DNA of 9,139 nt from an uncultured Rubrivivax sp. (GCA_937967345.1 CALBTN010000363.1:1-9139); one strand, 5' to 3'. Numbered from the stretch's first letter, positions 1 through 6,403 are shown. Numbers and translations are program-made. Notes: generated by a model from the letters alone, not told the origin.

Positions 1-920
1 AGATGTGCGGCAGCGGCATGCGCGCGATGATGTTCGCGCACGACATGCTCGCCGCGGGGTCGGCCTCGGCCGTGGTGGCCGGCGGCATGGAGAGCATGAC
101 CAACGCGCCGCATCTGTTGTTCGCGCGCAAGGGCATCCGCTACGGCCACGACCGCATCTTCGACCACATGGCGATGGACGGGCTGGAAGACGCCTACGAG
201 CGCGGCAAGGCGATGGGCGTGTTCGCCGAGAGCTGTGTGGCCAAGTACGGCTTCAGCCGCGAAGCGCAGGACCAGTTCGCCATCGCCAGCACCACGCGCG
301 CCAAGCAGGCCAACGAGGACGGCAGCTTCGCCTGGGAGATCGCGCCGGTGACGCTGGCCGGCAAGGGCGGCGAGACGGTGGTCGGCCGCGACGAGCAGCC
401 GTTCAAGGCCAAGCTGGACAAGATCCCGTCGCTCAAACCCGCGTTCAAGAAGGACGGCAGCATCACCGCGGCCAACGCCAGCAGCATCAGCGACGGCGCC
501 GCGGCGCTGCTGCTGATGCGCGAATCCACCGCCTCGCAGCGCGGCTGCAAGCCGATTGCGCGCGTCGTGTCGCACGCGGTGCATGCGCAAGAACCCGCCT
601 GGTTCGCCACCGCGCCGGCCGGCGCCATCGCCAAGGCCTTGAGCAAGGCCGGCTGGCAGGCCGGCCAGGTCGACCTGTGGGAGGTCAACGAGGCTTTCGC
701 CGCAGTGACGATGGCGGCGATGGCCGACTACAAGCTGCCGCACGACATCGTCAATGTGCACGGCGGCGCGGTGGCCCTGGGCCACCCGATCGGCGCCTCG
801 GGCGCGCGCATCGTCGTCACGCTGCTGGGCGCGCTGCGCAAGCGCGGACTGAAGCGCGGCGTCGCCAGCCTGTGCATCGGTGGCGGTGAGGCCACCGCGC
901 TGGCCGTGGAAATGCTGTGA
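1..920 (+). CDS. Thiolase (acetyl-CoA C-acyltransferase), 5'-truncated
   Basis: Thiolases cleave 3-ketoacyl-CoA with CoA, or condense two acyl-CoAs, at the end of beta-oxidation-like routes in the cytoplasm. The frame is open at the left edge: bases 1-2 end a Lys-like codon, and the first full codons read MCGSGM, the block around the nucleophilic Cys of the family. The ATG at 3 is therefore internal, and about 85-90 N-terminal residues are missing. Further family signatures follow in the expected order: SISDGAAALLLM near codon 165, NEAFAAV near 230, ALGHPIGASGAR with the catalytic His near 260, and CIGGGEA near the end with the second catalytic Cys. All catalytic residues are present, so the enzyme should be active. 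The TGA overlaps the next gene's GTG start, implying a shared transcript. Chain-length specificity (biosynthetic or degradative) cannot be decided from this part. Confidence 0.95.
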   Translation, partial: MCGSGMRAMMFAHDMLAAGSASAVVAGGMESMTNAPHLLFARKGIRYGHDRIFDHMAMDGLEDAYERGKAMGVFAESCVAKYGFSREAQDQFAIASTTRAKQANEDGSFAWEIAPVTLAGKGGETVVGRDEQPFKAKLDKIPSLKPAFKKDGSITAANASSISDGAAALLLMRESTASQRGCKPIARVVSHAVHAQEPAWFATAPAGAIAKALSKAGWQAGQVDLWEVNEAFAAVTMAAMADYKLPHDIVNVHGGAVALGHPIGASGARIVVTLLGALRKRGLKRGVASLCIGGGEATALAVEML

Positions 921-1591
921 ACCAGGCCGACGCGGCGCTGCTGCTGCAGCAGCTGCCGCTGTTCATGGCCGCAGTGCTGGTGCTCAACGCCACGCCCGGC
1001 GTCGACGTGCTGCTGACGGTGTCGCGCACCGCGCGCGGCGGCGTGCGCGCCGGGTTGCTGTCGGCGCTGGGCATCGCTGCCGGTTGCGCGCTGCACGTGC
1101 TGGCCGTGGCCTTCGGTCTGGCGGCGCTGCTGGCCTGGTCGGCTGGCGCTTTCACCTTGCTCAAGTGGCTGGGTGCGGCCTACTTGGCCTGGCTGGGCTA
1201 TGGGCTGCTGCGCGAAGCCTGGCGCGGTGGCGCGGCCGCGCCGGTCGACCCAAGGCCGCTGCCTGCGGTGTCGGCGGCAGCCGAGTTCAGGCGCGGGCTG
1301 CTGAGCAACCTGCTGAACCCGAAGGTGCTGCTCTTCATGCTGGCCTTCCTGCCGCAGTTCGTGCCGGCGCAGCTGCCGCACAAGACCGCGGCCCTGCTGC
1401 TGCTGGGAGCGCTGTTCGTGCTGCAAAGCCTGCTGTTCCTGCTGGTGTTGGTGGCGCTGACCGCACGGCTGGCGCGGCTGGCGCGCACCCCGGTGCTGGC
1501 CGGCAGCGGGCGTTGGCTGCAGGGCTTGAGCGGGTTGTTGTTCGTCGCGCTGGCTGCGCGCCTGGCGGGCAGCCGCATTTCACCGGCCTGA
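917..1591 (+). CDS. LysE/RhtB-family transporter
   Basis: This is a 224-residue inner-membrane protein of the LysE/RhtB superfamily, whose characterised members export amino acids and related small molecules. Visible family marks are an N-terminal hydrophobic helix ending in TPGVD (residues 26-30; the family usually has TPGPD), a Gly-rich second helix (about 44-72), a third helix (about 76-98), and NPKVLLFMLAFLPQF (134-148), followed by two more hydrophobic stretches (about 157-182 and 201-217). That gives about six membrane segments. The length is normal for the family. The start is a GTG sharing four bases (GTGA) with the thiolase stop, which points to translational coupling; there is no strong Shine-Dalgarno site. 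The substrate cannot be predicted. Its position inside a CoA-metabolism operon hints at export of a pathway intermediate or by-product, but that is inference. Confidence 0.9.
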   Translation: MNQADAALLLQQLPLFMAAVLVLNATPGVDVLLTVSRTARGGVRAGLLSALGIAAGCALHVLAVAFGLAALLAWSAGAFTLLKWLGAAYLAWLGYGLLREAWRGGAAAPVDPRPLPAVSAAAEFRRGLLSNLLNPKVLLFMLAFLPQFVPAQLPHKTAALLLLGALFVLQSLLFLLVLVALTARLARLARTPVLAGSGRWLQGLSGLLFVALAARLAGSRISPA

Positions 1592-1598
1592 GAACCCC

Positions 1599-1604
1599 AA
1601 GGAG
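1599..1604 (+). promoter_or_regulatory. Shine-Dalgarno site of acyl-CoA dehydrogenase gene
   Basis: AAGGAG lies 5 bp before the ATG at 1610 and is the strongest ribosome binding site in the left operon. It suggests the dehydrogenase is translated independently of the two coupled genes before it. Confidence 0.8.
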
Positions 1605-1609
1605 CGAGC

Positions 1610-2740
1610 ATGCTGTTGAGCGAAGACCACCGCGCAGTGCAAGATGCCGTGCGCAACTACGTGCAGGATTGCATCGCGCCGCAGGCCGCGGCCTGGGACA
1701 AGAGCCACCACTTCCCCAAGGACGAGCTGCGCGGCCTGGCCGACCTGGGCTGCTACGGCGTGGCGGTGCCCACCGACTACGACGGCGCCGGTCTGGACTA
1801 CCTGGCGCTGGCCATCATCCTCGAGGAGATCGCCGCCGGCGACGGTGCCACCAGCACCGTGGTCAGCGTCAACAACTGTCCGGTGTGCTCGATCCTGATG
1901 GCCTTCGGCAACGAGGACCAGAAGCATCGCTTCCTGAAGCCGCTGGCGCGCGGCGACATGCTCGGCGCCTTCTGCCTGACCGAGCCGCACGTCGGCAGCG
2001 AAGCCGGCGGCCTCAAGACCACCGCCACCAAGGACGGCGACCATTACGTGCTCAATGGCGTCAAGCAGTTCATCACCAGCGGCAAGAACGGCGACGTGGC
2101 CATCGTCATGGCCGTCACCGACAAGGCGGCGGGCAAGAAGGGCATCAGCGCTTTCATCGTGCCGACGAACACGCCCGGCTACACCGTGGCGCGCATCGAG
2201 GACAAGATGGGCCAGCACGCCAGCGACACCGCGCAGATCAACTTCGACGACTGCCGCGTGCCGGCCGAGAACCTGCTGGTCGACGAGGGCCTGGGGCTGA
2301 AGATCGCGCTGTCGGGTCTGGAAGGCGGGCGCATCGGCATCGCCAGCCAGAGCGTGGGCATGGCGCGCGCCGCGTTCGACGCGGCGCTGGCCTACAGCAA
2401 GGAGCGCCAGTCGTTCGGCCAGCGCATCTACGAGCACCAGGCGCTGCAGTTCAAGCTGGCCGAATGCGCGATGCAGATCGAGGCCGCGCGCCAGCTGATC
2501 CACCACGCTGCCAGCCTGAAGGACGCCGGCCAACCCTGCCTGAAGGAAGCGGCGATGGCCAAGCTCTTTGCCAGCGAGATGGCCGAGCGCGTGTGCTCGG
2601 CGGCAATCCAGGTCTTCGGCGGCTACGGCTACGTCAGCGACTTCCCGGTGGAGCGCATCTACCGCGACGTGCGCGTCACCCAGATCTACGAAGGCACCTC
2701 CGAGGTGCAGAAGATCCTGATCGGGCGCGCACTGTCGTAG
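1610..2740 (+). CDS. Acyl-CoA dehydrogenase
   Basis: Acyl-CoA dehydrogenases are FAD enzymes that introduce an alpha,beta double bond into an acyl-CoA and pass electrons to ETF. At 376 residues this has the usual short/medium-chain length. Seen in order: the N-terminal helical domain (about 1-115), the FAD/substrate beta-domain starting with FCLTEPHVGSEAGG (121-134), KQFITSG (152-158), SKERQSFGQ (263-271) in the C-terminal helical domain, QVFGGYGY (334-341) and QIYEGTSE (358-365). Glu361 sits where short- and medium-chain enzymes carry the catalytic base. The ATG is preceded by AAGGAG (1599-1604) at 5 bp spacing, which fixes the start. The gene lies 18 bp after the transporter and fits the thiolase operon. 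The LTEP block has His and Val where Asn/Ala is more common, possibly a subgroup trait. The natural acyl group is unknown. Confidence 0.96.
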   Translation: MLLSEDHRAVQDAVRNYVQDCIAPQAAAWDKSHHFPKDELRGLADLGCYGVAVPTDYDGAGLDYLALAIILEEIAAGDGATSTVVSVNNCPVCSILMAFGNEDQKHRFLKPLARGDMLGAFCLTEPHVGSEAGGLKTTATKDGDHYVLNGVKQFITSGKNGDVAIVMAVTDKAAGKKGISAFIVPTNTPGYTVARIEDKMGQHASDTAQINFDDCRVPAENLLVDEGLGLKIALSGLEGGRIGIASQSVGMARAAFDAALAYSKERQSFGQRIYEHQALQFKLAECAMQIEAARQLIHHAASLKDAGQPCLKEAAMAKLFASEMAERVCSAAIQVFGGYGYVSDFPVERIYRDVRVTQIYEGTSEVQKILIGRALS

Positions 2741-2755
2741 TTCGCGGGGCGCGCC

Positions 2756-3097
2756 GTGGCGGTGGAGGCCCTGGTCGTGCTGCGCGCGCCGGCCGATACC
2801 GCGCACCCGCCGCCGCTGCGCTGGACCATCGTCGGCGCGCTGCCGCCGCGGCTGCTGCTGGTGCGGCTGCAAGCCGGCGATCTGGCCGGTGTGCAGGCCG
2901 ATACGACGGTGGCGCATGTCGTCTGCAACGGCGTCCAGGCCGTGGCGTTGCGGCCCACGCCGCCGCTGGACGACAACGAGACCTTGTTCGTTGCCGCCTT
3001 TGCCGCGCGCGGCAGCAAGTCCGGGCCGCGGCCTGGCGAGGCGCTGGACTGGGACAGCCCCGGCTTCACGCCGCCGGGCACCCCACGGCGACGCTGA
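2756..3097 (+). CDS. Small hypothetical protein, last gene of the left operon
   Basis: This is a 113-residue protein I do not recognise. The codon use (G/C at most third positions, few rare codons until the last few) matches the neighbours and supports real coding. The likely start is GTG at 2756, or GTG at 2762 two codons later; only a weak purine stretch (GGGG) precedes it. The protein begins with short hydrophobic beta-like segments (ALVVLRAP, LLLVRLQAGDL, HVVCNGVQAVAL) and ends in a Pro/Gly/Arg-rich tail that looks disordered. No signal peptide, membrane helix or metal motif is visible. It starts 15 bp after the dehydrogenase TAG and in the same reading frame, with no other stop between, so it could also be a readthrough extension or a split-off C-terminus. 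A separate small protein is the simpler reading. Confidence 0.6.
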   Translation: MAVEALVVLRAPADTAHPPPLRWTIVGALPPRLLLVRLQAGDLAGVQADTTVAHVVCNGVQAVALRPTPPLDDNETLFVAAFAARGSKSGPRPGEALDWDSPGFTPPGTPRRR

Positions 3098-3100
3098 GCG

Positions 3101-3121
3101 CTGGCAGCTTGCCGCTGCCGG
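3101..3121 (+). terminator. Weak hairpin after the left operon
   Basis: Four bases after the TGA of the small hypothetical gene, CTGGCAGC and GCTGCCGG can pair (8 bp including one G-T wobble) around the 5-nt loop TTGCC. No T-run follows, so it is not a classical intrinsic terminator. It may only assist 3'-end formation, or be chance in GC-rich DNA. Confidence 0.25.
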
Positions 3122-3187
3122 CGTGCGATCAAGCGCAGGGAAACAGGTGCCTGCTGTCGGCGCAAAGCAGCCGAATACAGAACAGCC

Positions 3188-3285
3188 TTCACCGCAGAGG
3201 AACGGAGGACGCAGAGGTCCGCAGAGTAAAGCCAGACTTGTATTCCTCTGCGCAAACTCTGCGTCCTCCGTTCCTCTGCGGTGAA
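3188..3285. repeat. Long perfect inverted repeat (29-bp arms), dispersed-repeat-like
   Basis: Bases 3188-3216 are the exact reverse complement of 3257-3285. The outer ends read TTCACCGCAGAGG on the left and CCTCTGCGGTGAA on the right. Inside, CGCAGAG (3220-3226) pairs again with CTCTGCG (3246-3252) after a small asymmetric bulge, leaving a 19-nt loop that is AT-richer than the genome around it. Outside, AATACA (3174-3179) pairs with TGTATT (3286-3291) across an 8-nt left-hand bulge. The arms are built of GCAGAG-like units about 10 bp apart. No ORF with plausible codon use crosses it. The element sits between two convergent genes, about 90 bp after one stop and 43 bp after the other, where it could act as a bidirectional transcription barrier. 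From memory, similar GCAGAG-rich palindromes occur in many copies in proteobacterial genomes; the copy number here is unknown. Confidence 0.85.
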
Positions 3286-3328
3286 TGTATTGGGTGTCGG
3301 CTATGCGCCGGGAATGGCCGCAGGGCTT

Positions 3329-4582
3329 TCAGTCGGCCGCGCGCACCTGGTTCAGCTGCGGATCGTTCGGCGGGTTCATCACGCACCAGGTGCCCGCCGG
3401 GTGGTAGATGTAGGGCACACAGCGGTTGCAACTGGTGCAGCCGGACACGTCCGTCTGGCCGCTGCGCCACTGGTCGATCAGCCCGGTGTCGTGGATCAGC
3501 GGGCGCGCCATCACCACCGCCTCGAAGCCTTCGGCCACGGCGCCGCGCGCCGCGGCCAACGAACGCACGCCGCCGAGGTAGCCCAGCGGCACGCCCACCG
3601 CGGCGCGGATGCGGCGCGAGTGTTCCAGGAAGTACATCTCCTTGAAGGTCACGCGCGGCTTGCCGAACTGCGCGACGCTGAACGACATCGCGGCCTTGCG
3701 GCCCAGCACCTTGCGCATCTCGTCCACGTCCATGTTGCTGCCGAACATGAAGTAGCCCGACTCGAAGTTGCGCCCGCCCGACAGCACCAGCAGGTCGACG
3801 CCGGCACCCTCGAGCAGCCGCGCGGTGACGATCGCGTCGTCGACGGTGGCGCCGCGCGGCACGCCGTCGGCGACGTTGATCTTGGCCAGCACCGCGATGT
3901 GCTGGCCCACCGCGCGCTTGACCGCGGCAAGCACCGACACCGGGAAGCGCGCGCGGTTCTCGGCGCTGCCGCCGTATTCGTCGCGCCGCTTGTTGTTCAG
4001 CGGCGAGATGAACTGGTTCAGCAAGTAGCCGTGGCCCATGTGCAGCTCGACCGCGTCGAAGCCGCAGTCGCGGCACAGCTGCGCGGCGGCCACGAACTCG
4101 TCGCGCACCCGGGCCATGTCGGCCTCGGTCATGGCGCGGCTGCGCCAGTTGTGCACCAGCAGCCCGACGATGTTGAAACCGCTGGACGCGCTCATCAGCG
4201 CGCCGTCGACCTTCATGCCCGGCACGTACAGCCCGCCGTGGGTGATCTGGCACGAGATGCGCGCGCCGTGCGCGTGCACCGCGTCGGTCAGCGCGCGCAG
4301 GTCGGCGGCGATCTCGGGGCGCAGCCAAAGCTGCCCGGGCAACGAGCGGCCGAGCTGCGACACCGCGCCATAGGCCACGGTGGTCATGCCCACGCCGCCG
4401 CGGGCCAGGTCGGCGTGGTGCTGCACCATCGCCTTGGTCGGTGCACCGTCCAGCGCCATGCCTTCGTTGGCGGCGGCCTTGATGAAACGGTTGCGTAGCG
4501 TGACCGGGCCGAGTTGCCACGTGTCGAAGGGGTCGCTCGGACGTGCAGTGGCGATGGCGGTATCGGTATCGGGTGGGTTCAT
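3329..4582 (-). CDS. Old Yellow Enzyme-type NADH:flavin oxidoreductase with C-terminal Cys cluster
   Basis: This is a 417-residue FMN TIM-barrel protein of the OYE superfamily, whose members reduce or oxidise activated C=C bonds or act on amines. Seen in order: barrel entry LGPVTLRNRFIKAAANE (24-40), QITHGG (112-117), the substrate-binding His pair in ELHMGHGYLLNQFISP (179-194; His181, His184), NKRRDEYGGS (197-206), KINVADG (234-240), LSGGRNFESG (267-276) and the phosphate-binding MARPLIHD (358-365). The C-terminus carries Cys382, Cys385, Cys388 and Cys400 (CxxCxxC-x11-C), the spacing of the 4Fe-4S site of trimethylamine dehydrogenase, but no FAD or NAD domain follows. The ATG at 4582 overlaps the stop of the upstream AraC-type gene (ATGA). 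The frame stays open 119 codons upstream, but that part lies inside the regulator and lacks family similarity. The substrate is unknown. Confidence 0.93.
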   Translation of the reverse strand: MNPPDTDTAIATARPSDPFDTWQLGPVTLRNRFIKAAANEGMALDGAPTKAMVQHHADLARGGVGMTTVAYGAVSQLGRSLPGQLWLRPEIAADLRALTDAVHAHGARISCQITHGGLYVPGMKVDGALMSASSGFNIVGLLVHNWRSRAMTEADMARVRDEFVAAAQLCRDCGFDAVELHMGHGYLLNQFISPLNNKRRDEYGGSAENRARFPVSVLAAVKRAVGQHIAVLAKINVADGVPRGATVDDAIVTARLLEGAGVDLLVLSGGRNFESGYFMFGSNMDVDEMRKVLGRKAAMSFSVAQFGKPRVTFKEMYFLEHSRRIRAAVGVPLGYLGGVRSLAAARGAVAEGFEAVVMARPLIHDTGLIDQWRSGQTDVSGCTSCNRCVPYIYHPAGTWCVMNPPNDPQLNQVRAAD

Positions 4583-5580
4583 GTCGGGGTGCCGCGCACG
4601 TCGGACAACGTCTTGCCGGTCCAGCCCTTGAACGCGCGGCGGAAGTTGCTGACGCTGCTGTAGCCCAGCCGGTAGCCGATCTCCTTGGGCGTCAGCGAGG
4701 TGTGCTGCAGGTACTGGATGGCCAGATCCTGCCGCGTGTTGTCGACCAGCTGCTGGTAGTTCGCGTTCTCCTCGGCCAGCCGGCGGCGCAGCGTGCGCGC
4801 GCCCATCTTCAGGTGCACCGCCATCTCCTCCAGCGTCGGGAAGTGGCCCGGGTTGTTCACCAGGTGGGTGCAGATGCGCTCGGACAACACCGCGCCTTCG
4901 CGCGTCTTGGCGGCGAGTTGCTCGCAGTTGCGCGCGCACAGGTTGAACACGTCCTCGTTGGCCAGGACGACCGGATCTTGCAGCCGGTTGATGTCGAAGA
5001 CGACGATGCTGCGCGGCTGGTTGAAGTACAGCGGGCAGTTGAAGCGGCGGATGTGGCGCGAGATATCGGCCGGTTGCGGGTAGGTCACGTGCAGTTCGAC
5101 GATCGGGAAGGCCCGCCCGGTCAGCGACGACGCGAGCTCGATGGTCTGGCTGACGAACTCCTCGATCACGAACGGCAGCACGTCGCCGAGTTGGTGCGTG
5201 TCCTGGATCTCGGAGAACCAGCGGCCGTTGGCGATGTGGTTGCGCGACACGAACAGCCGCTCGCCCAGGTCGCTGTAGCGGTCGTAGATCTCGCGCGAGG
5301 CTTGCAGCGTCGGCGAGCTCATCACCGCATAACCCAGGATGCCCAGATCACTGAGCTTGAACTCGTGCCCCAGGCTGATGCCCAGGCAGGGGTCGCGGGT
5401 CAGCGCCAGCATGTTGTGGATGACCTGACGGTACTGCAGCGGCCCGGGCCGGCAATGCGGGTCGTCGAGCTGCTCGGCGCGCAGCCCGGTGCCTTGTAGC
5501 ACCTGCTCGGCGGTGTGGCCTCGGGCCTGCATCCGCTCGAGATAGAAGACGATTTTGCTCTTGGGCTTGAGCCCGGACAC
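4579..5580 (-). CDS. AraC-family transcriptional regulator
   Basis: This is a 333-residue DNA-binding regulator. The N-terminal part (about 10-200), with blocks such as LGISLGHEFKLSDLGILGYA, matches the arabinose-binding-like sensor domain found in many AraC proteins of catabolic clusters. The last 100 residues are the double helix-turn-helix domain: TLEEMAVHLKMGARTLRRRL is the first HTH, and PKEIGYRLGYSSVSNFRRAFKGWTGKT is the second with the family's typical ending. I chose GTG at 5580 because GGGAG lies 7 bp upstream and the residual protein has the usual length; a TTG at 5637 would add 19 Arg/Ala-rich residues. It overlaps the flavoprotein gene by 4 bp, so the two are co-translated. It faces the Ddn-like operon across the divergent region and is a good candidate activator of both, responding to an unknown small molecule. 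Confidence 0.93.
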   Translation of the reverse strand: MSGLKPKSKIVFYLERMQARGHTAEQVLQGTGLRAEQLDDPHCRPGPLQYRQVIHNMLALTRDPCLGISLGHEFKLSDLGILGYAVMSSPTLQASREIYDRYSDLGERLFVSRNHIANGRWFSEIQDTHQLGDVLPFVIEEFVSQTIELASSLTGRAFPIVELHVTYPQPADISRHIRRFNCPLYFNQPRSIVVFDINRLQDPVVLANEDVFNLCARNCEQLAAKTREGAVLSERICTHLVNNPGHFPTLEEMAVHLKMGARTLRRRLAEENANYQQLVDNTRQDLAIQYLQHTSLTPKEIGYRLGYSSVSNFRRAFKGWTGKTLSDVRGTPT

Positions 5581-5587
5581 TGGTTGT

Positions 5588-5592
5588 CTCCC
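5588..5592 (-). promoter_or_regulatory. Ribosome binding site that decides the AraC-type start
   Basis: On the minus strand GGGAG lies 7 bp before GTG at 5580. No comparable site precedes the alternative TTG at 5637. This is the main ground for the shorter 333-residue protein. Confidence 0.6.
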
Positions 5593-5840
5593 GGTTGCGC
5601 CGGCGCGCGCGGCGCGGCTCGAACGAGGCCTCGACAATGCCCGCGGCGCGAGGCGACTGCAAGTTTCGATGGTAGCGCAGGGCGGCGCCGCCCCACCCTT
5701 TCGCCTGCGGCTGCAGGGTCATGGCCGGCACATGCGACGAACCCCGCGAGGCCCGCGCAGGGGTGTCCGCAAATGAAGCGCGATAGACCGCATCGGAGAT
5801 GAACCCAGGGCAAGCCGCCACCGCCACTTCAGTAGCCTAC

Positions 5841-5854
5841 GTTGAACGTTCAAC
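5841..5854. promoter_or_regulatory. Perfect 14-bp palindrome, probable operator
   Basis: GTTGAACGTTCAAC equals its own reverse complement. It ends 18 bp before the AGGAGG of the Ddn-like gene, close to where a transcription start would lie. An ungapped dyad of this size is the usual shape of sites for dimeric TetR- or MarR-type repressors. AraC proteins normally bind direct, non-palindromic half-sites, so a second regulator, not encoded in this window, is implied. The short dyad GTAG-C-CTAC directly precedes it (5832-5840). Confidence 0.55.
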
Positions 5855-5872
5855 TCCCCATGCGCTCGGGGC

Positions 5873-5878
5873 AGGAGG
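5873..5878 (+). promoter_or_regulatory. Strong Shine-Dalgarno site of the Ddn-like gene
   Basis: AGGAGG with a 6-bp spacer before ATG at 5885. It fixes this start and rules out upstream starts in this and other frames. Confidence 0.85.
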
Positions 5879-5884
5879 CAGCAG

Positions 5885-6403
5885 ATGGCATCATCGAATC
5901 GCGACCAGCTGGTCAAGCCGGAGTTCATGTCCGAGCAGGAGTTCCAGTGGGTCAAGCAGGCCACCGAATCGCTGGAGCGCATCCGCGGCGACGCCCGCGC
6001 CGATGCGGCGGCCTATCAGGCCAACCCCGACGGCTGGGCCGAGGGCAGGAGTTCGCGCTCGGGCATGCCCACGCTGCTGCTGACGACGATCGGACGCAAG
6101 TCCGGCGAGAAGCGCGCGACGCCGCTGCTGTACCTGCACGAGGGTTGGCGCGTGATCGTGGTCGGCTCGCTCGCCGGCTACGACAACCACCCGTTCTGGT
6201 ACCTCAATCTGCAGGCCAACCCGAATTGCTGGATCCAGCTCGACGACGTGGTGATGCAGGGGGTGGCACGCGACGCCACCGACGCCGAGCGCGAAACCCA
6301 CTGGCCGCGGGTCAAGGCCCTGTTCCCGGCCTATGACTACTTCCAGACGACGACGCCGCGCAAGTTCGGCCTCGTCTTCATCACGCCGACCGGCCTGGCC
6401 TGA
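5885..6403 (+). CDS. Ddn-like nitroreductase/quinone reductase family protein
   Basis: This is a 172-residue protein with the split-barrel flavin/deazaflavin fold of the family typified by mycobacterial Ddn (F420H2-dependent nitroreductase and quinone reductase). The family blocks are clear: PTLLLTTIGRKSGEKR (62-77), RVIVVGSLAG (89-98), HPFWYLNLQANP (102-113), ARDATDAER (128-136) and LFPAYDYF (146-153). The GRKSG-x2-R block corresponds to the cofactor phosphate-binding region. Compared with Ddn as I recall it, the middle of three active-site Tyr is kept (Tyr150) while the outer two are Phe. The first about 55 residues form a helical extension. The ATG has AGGAGG (5873-5878) at 6 bp, the best ribosome site of the window. 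It is first gene of the right operon. Whether the host makes F420, or the protein uses another flavin, is unknown. Confidence 0.85.
   Translation: MASSNRDQLVKPEFMSEQEFQWVKQATESLERIRGDARADAAAYQANPDGWAEGRSSRSGMPTLLLTTIGRKSGEKRATPLLYLHEGWRVIVVGSLAGYDNHPFWYLNLQANPNCWIQLDDVVMQGVARDATDAERETHWPRVKALFPAYDYFQTTTPRKFGLVFITPTGLA

Larger units (their letters stand above)
5581..5884. promoter_or_regulatory. Divergent control region
   Basis: This 304-bp non-coding stretch lies between the AraC-type gene (leftward) and the Ddn-like gene (rightward). It must hold both promoters. A weak leftward candidate is TTGCAG (about 5660) spaced 17 bp from CATTGT (about 5636), matching sigma-70 boxes at only three of six bases each. 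No convincing rightward -35/-10 pair is visible, as expected if an activator is needed. Apart from the 14-bp palindrome listed separately, I see no long repeat, riboswitch-like fold or small gene. Confidence 0.6.

Noticed and set aside
1580..2917. A 445-codon antisense frame over the acyl-CoA dehydrogenase
   Set aside because: Low-complexity His/Gln/Arg/Val composition, and the sense strand has an intact catalytic protein with a strong ribosome site.
3101..3121. Classical intrinsic terminator after the small hypothetical gene
   Set aside because: The hairpin has no T-run after it; kept only as a low-confidence feature.
3188..3285. CRISPR array, because of repeated GCAGAG units
   Set aside because: Units are only about 6-10 bp, arranged as an inverted pair with no spacers of regular length, and there are no cas genes.
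880..3645. A 921-codon open frame on the + strand crossing four genes and the hairpin
   Set aside because: Its product is an Arg/Ala/Gly/Pro-rich string without family blocks, and it overlaps the transporter, dehydrogenase and convergent spacer in another frame. It is a by-product of high GC content.
3281..4498. A 405-codon + strand frame over the short OYE gene
   Set aside because: Composition is again His/Ala/Val/Arg-rich without motifs; the minus strand carries a full OYE barrel and Cys cluster.
4583..4939. Upstream extension of the short OYE protein by 119 residues
   Set aside because: The extra part lies within the AraC-type coding region in another frame and has no OYE similarity; the ATGA overlap start at 4582 gives the normal barrel N-terminus.
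5581..5637. TTG start at 5637 for the AraC-type regulator
   Set aside because: It lacks a ribosome site and adds 19 Arg/Ala-rich residues; GTG at 5580 has GGGAG at good spacing.
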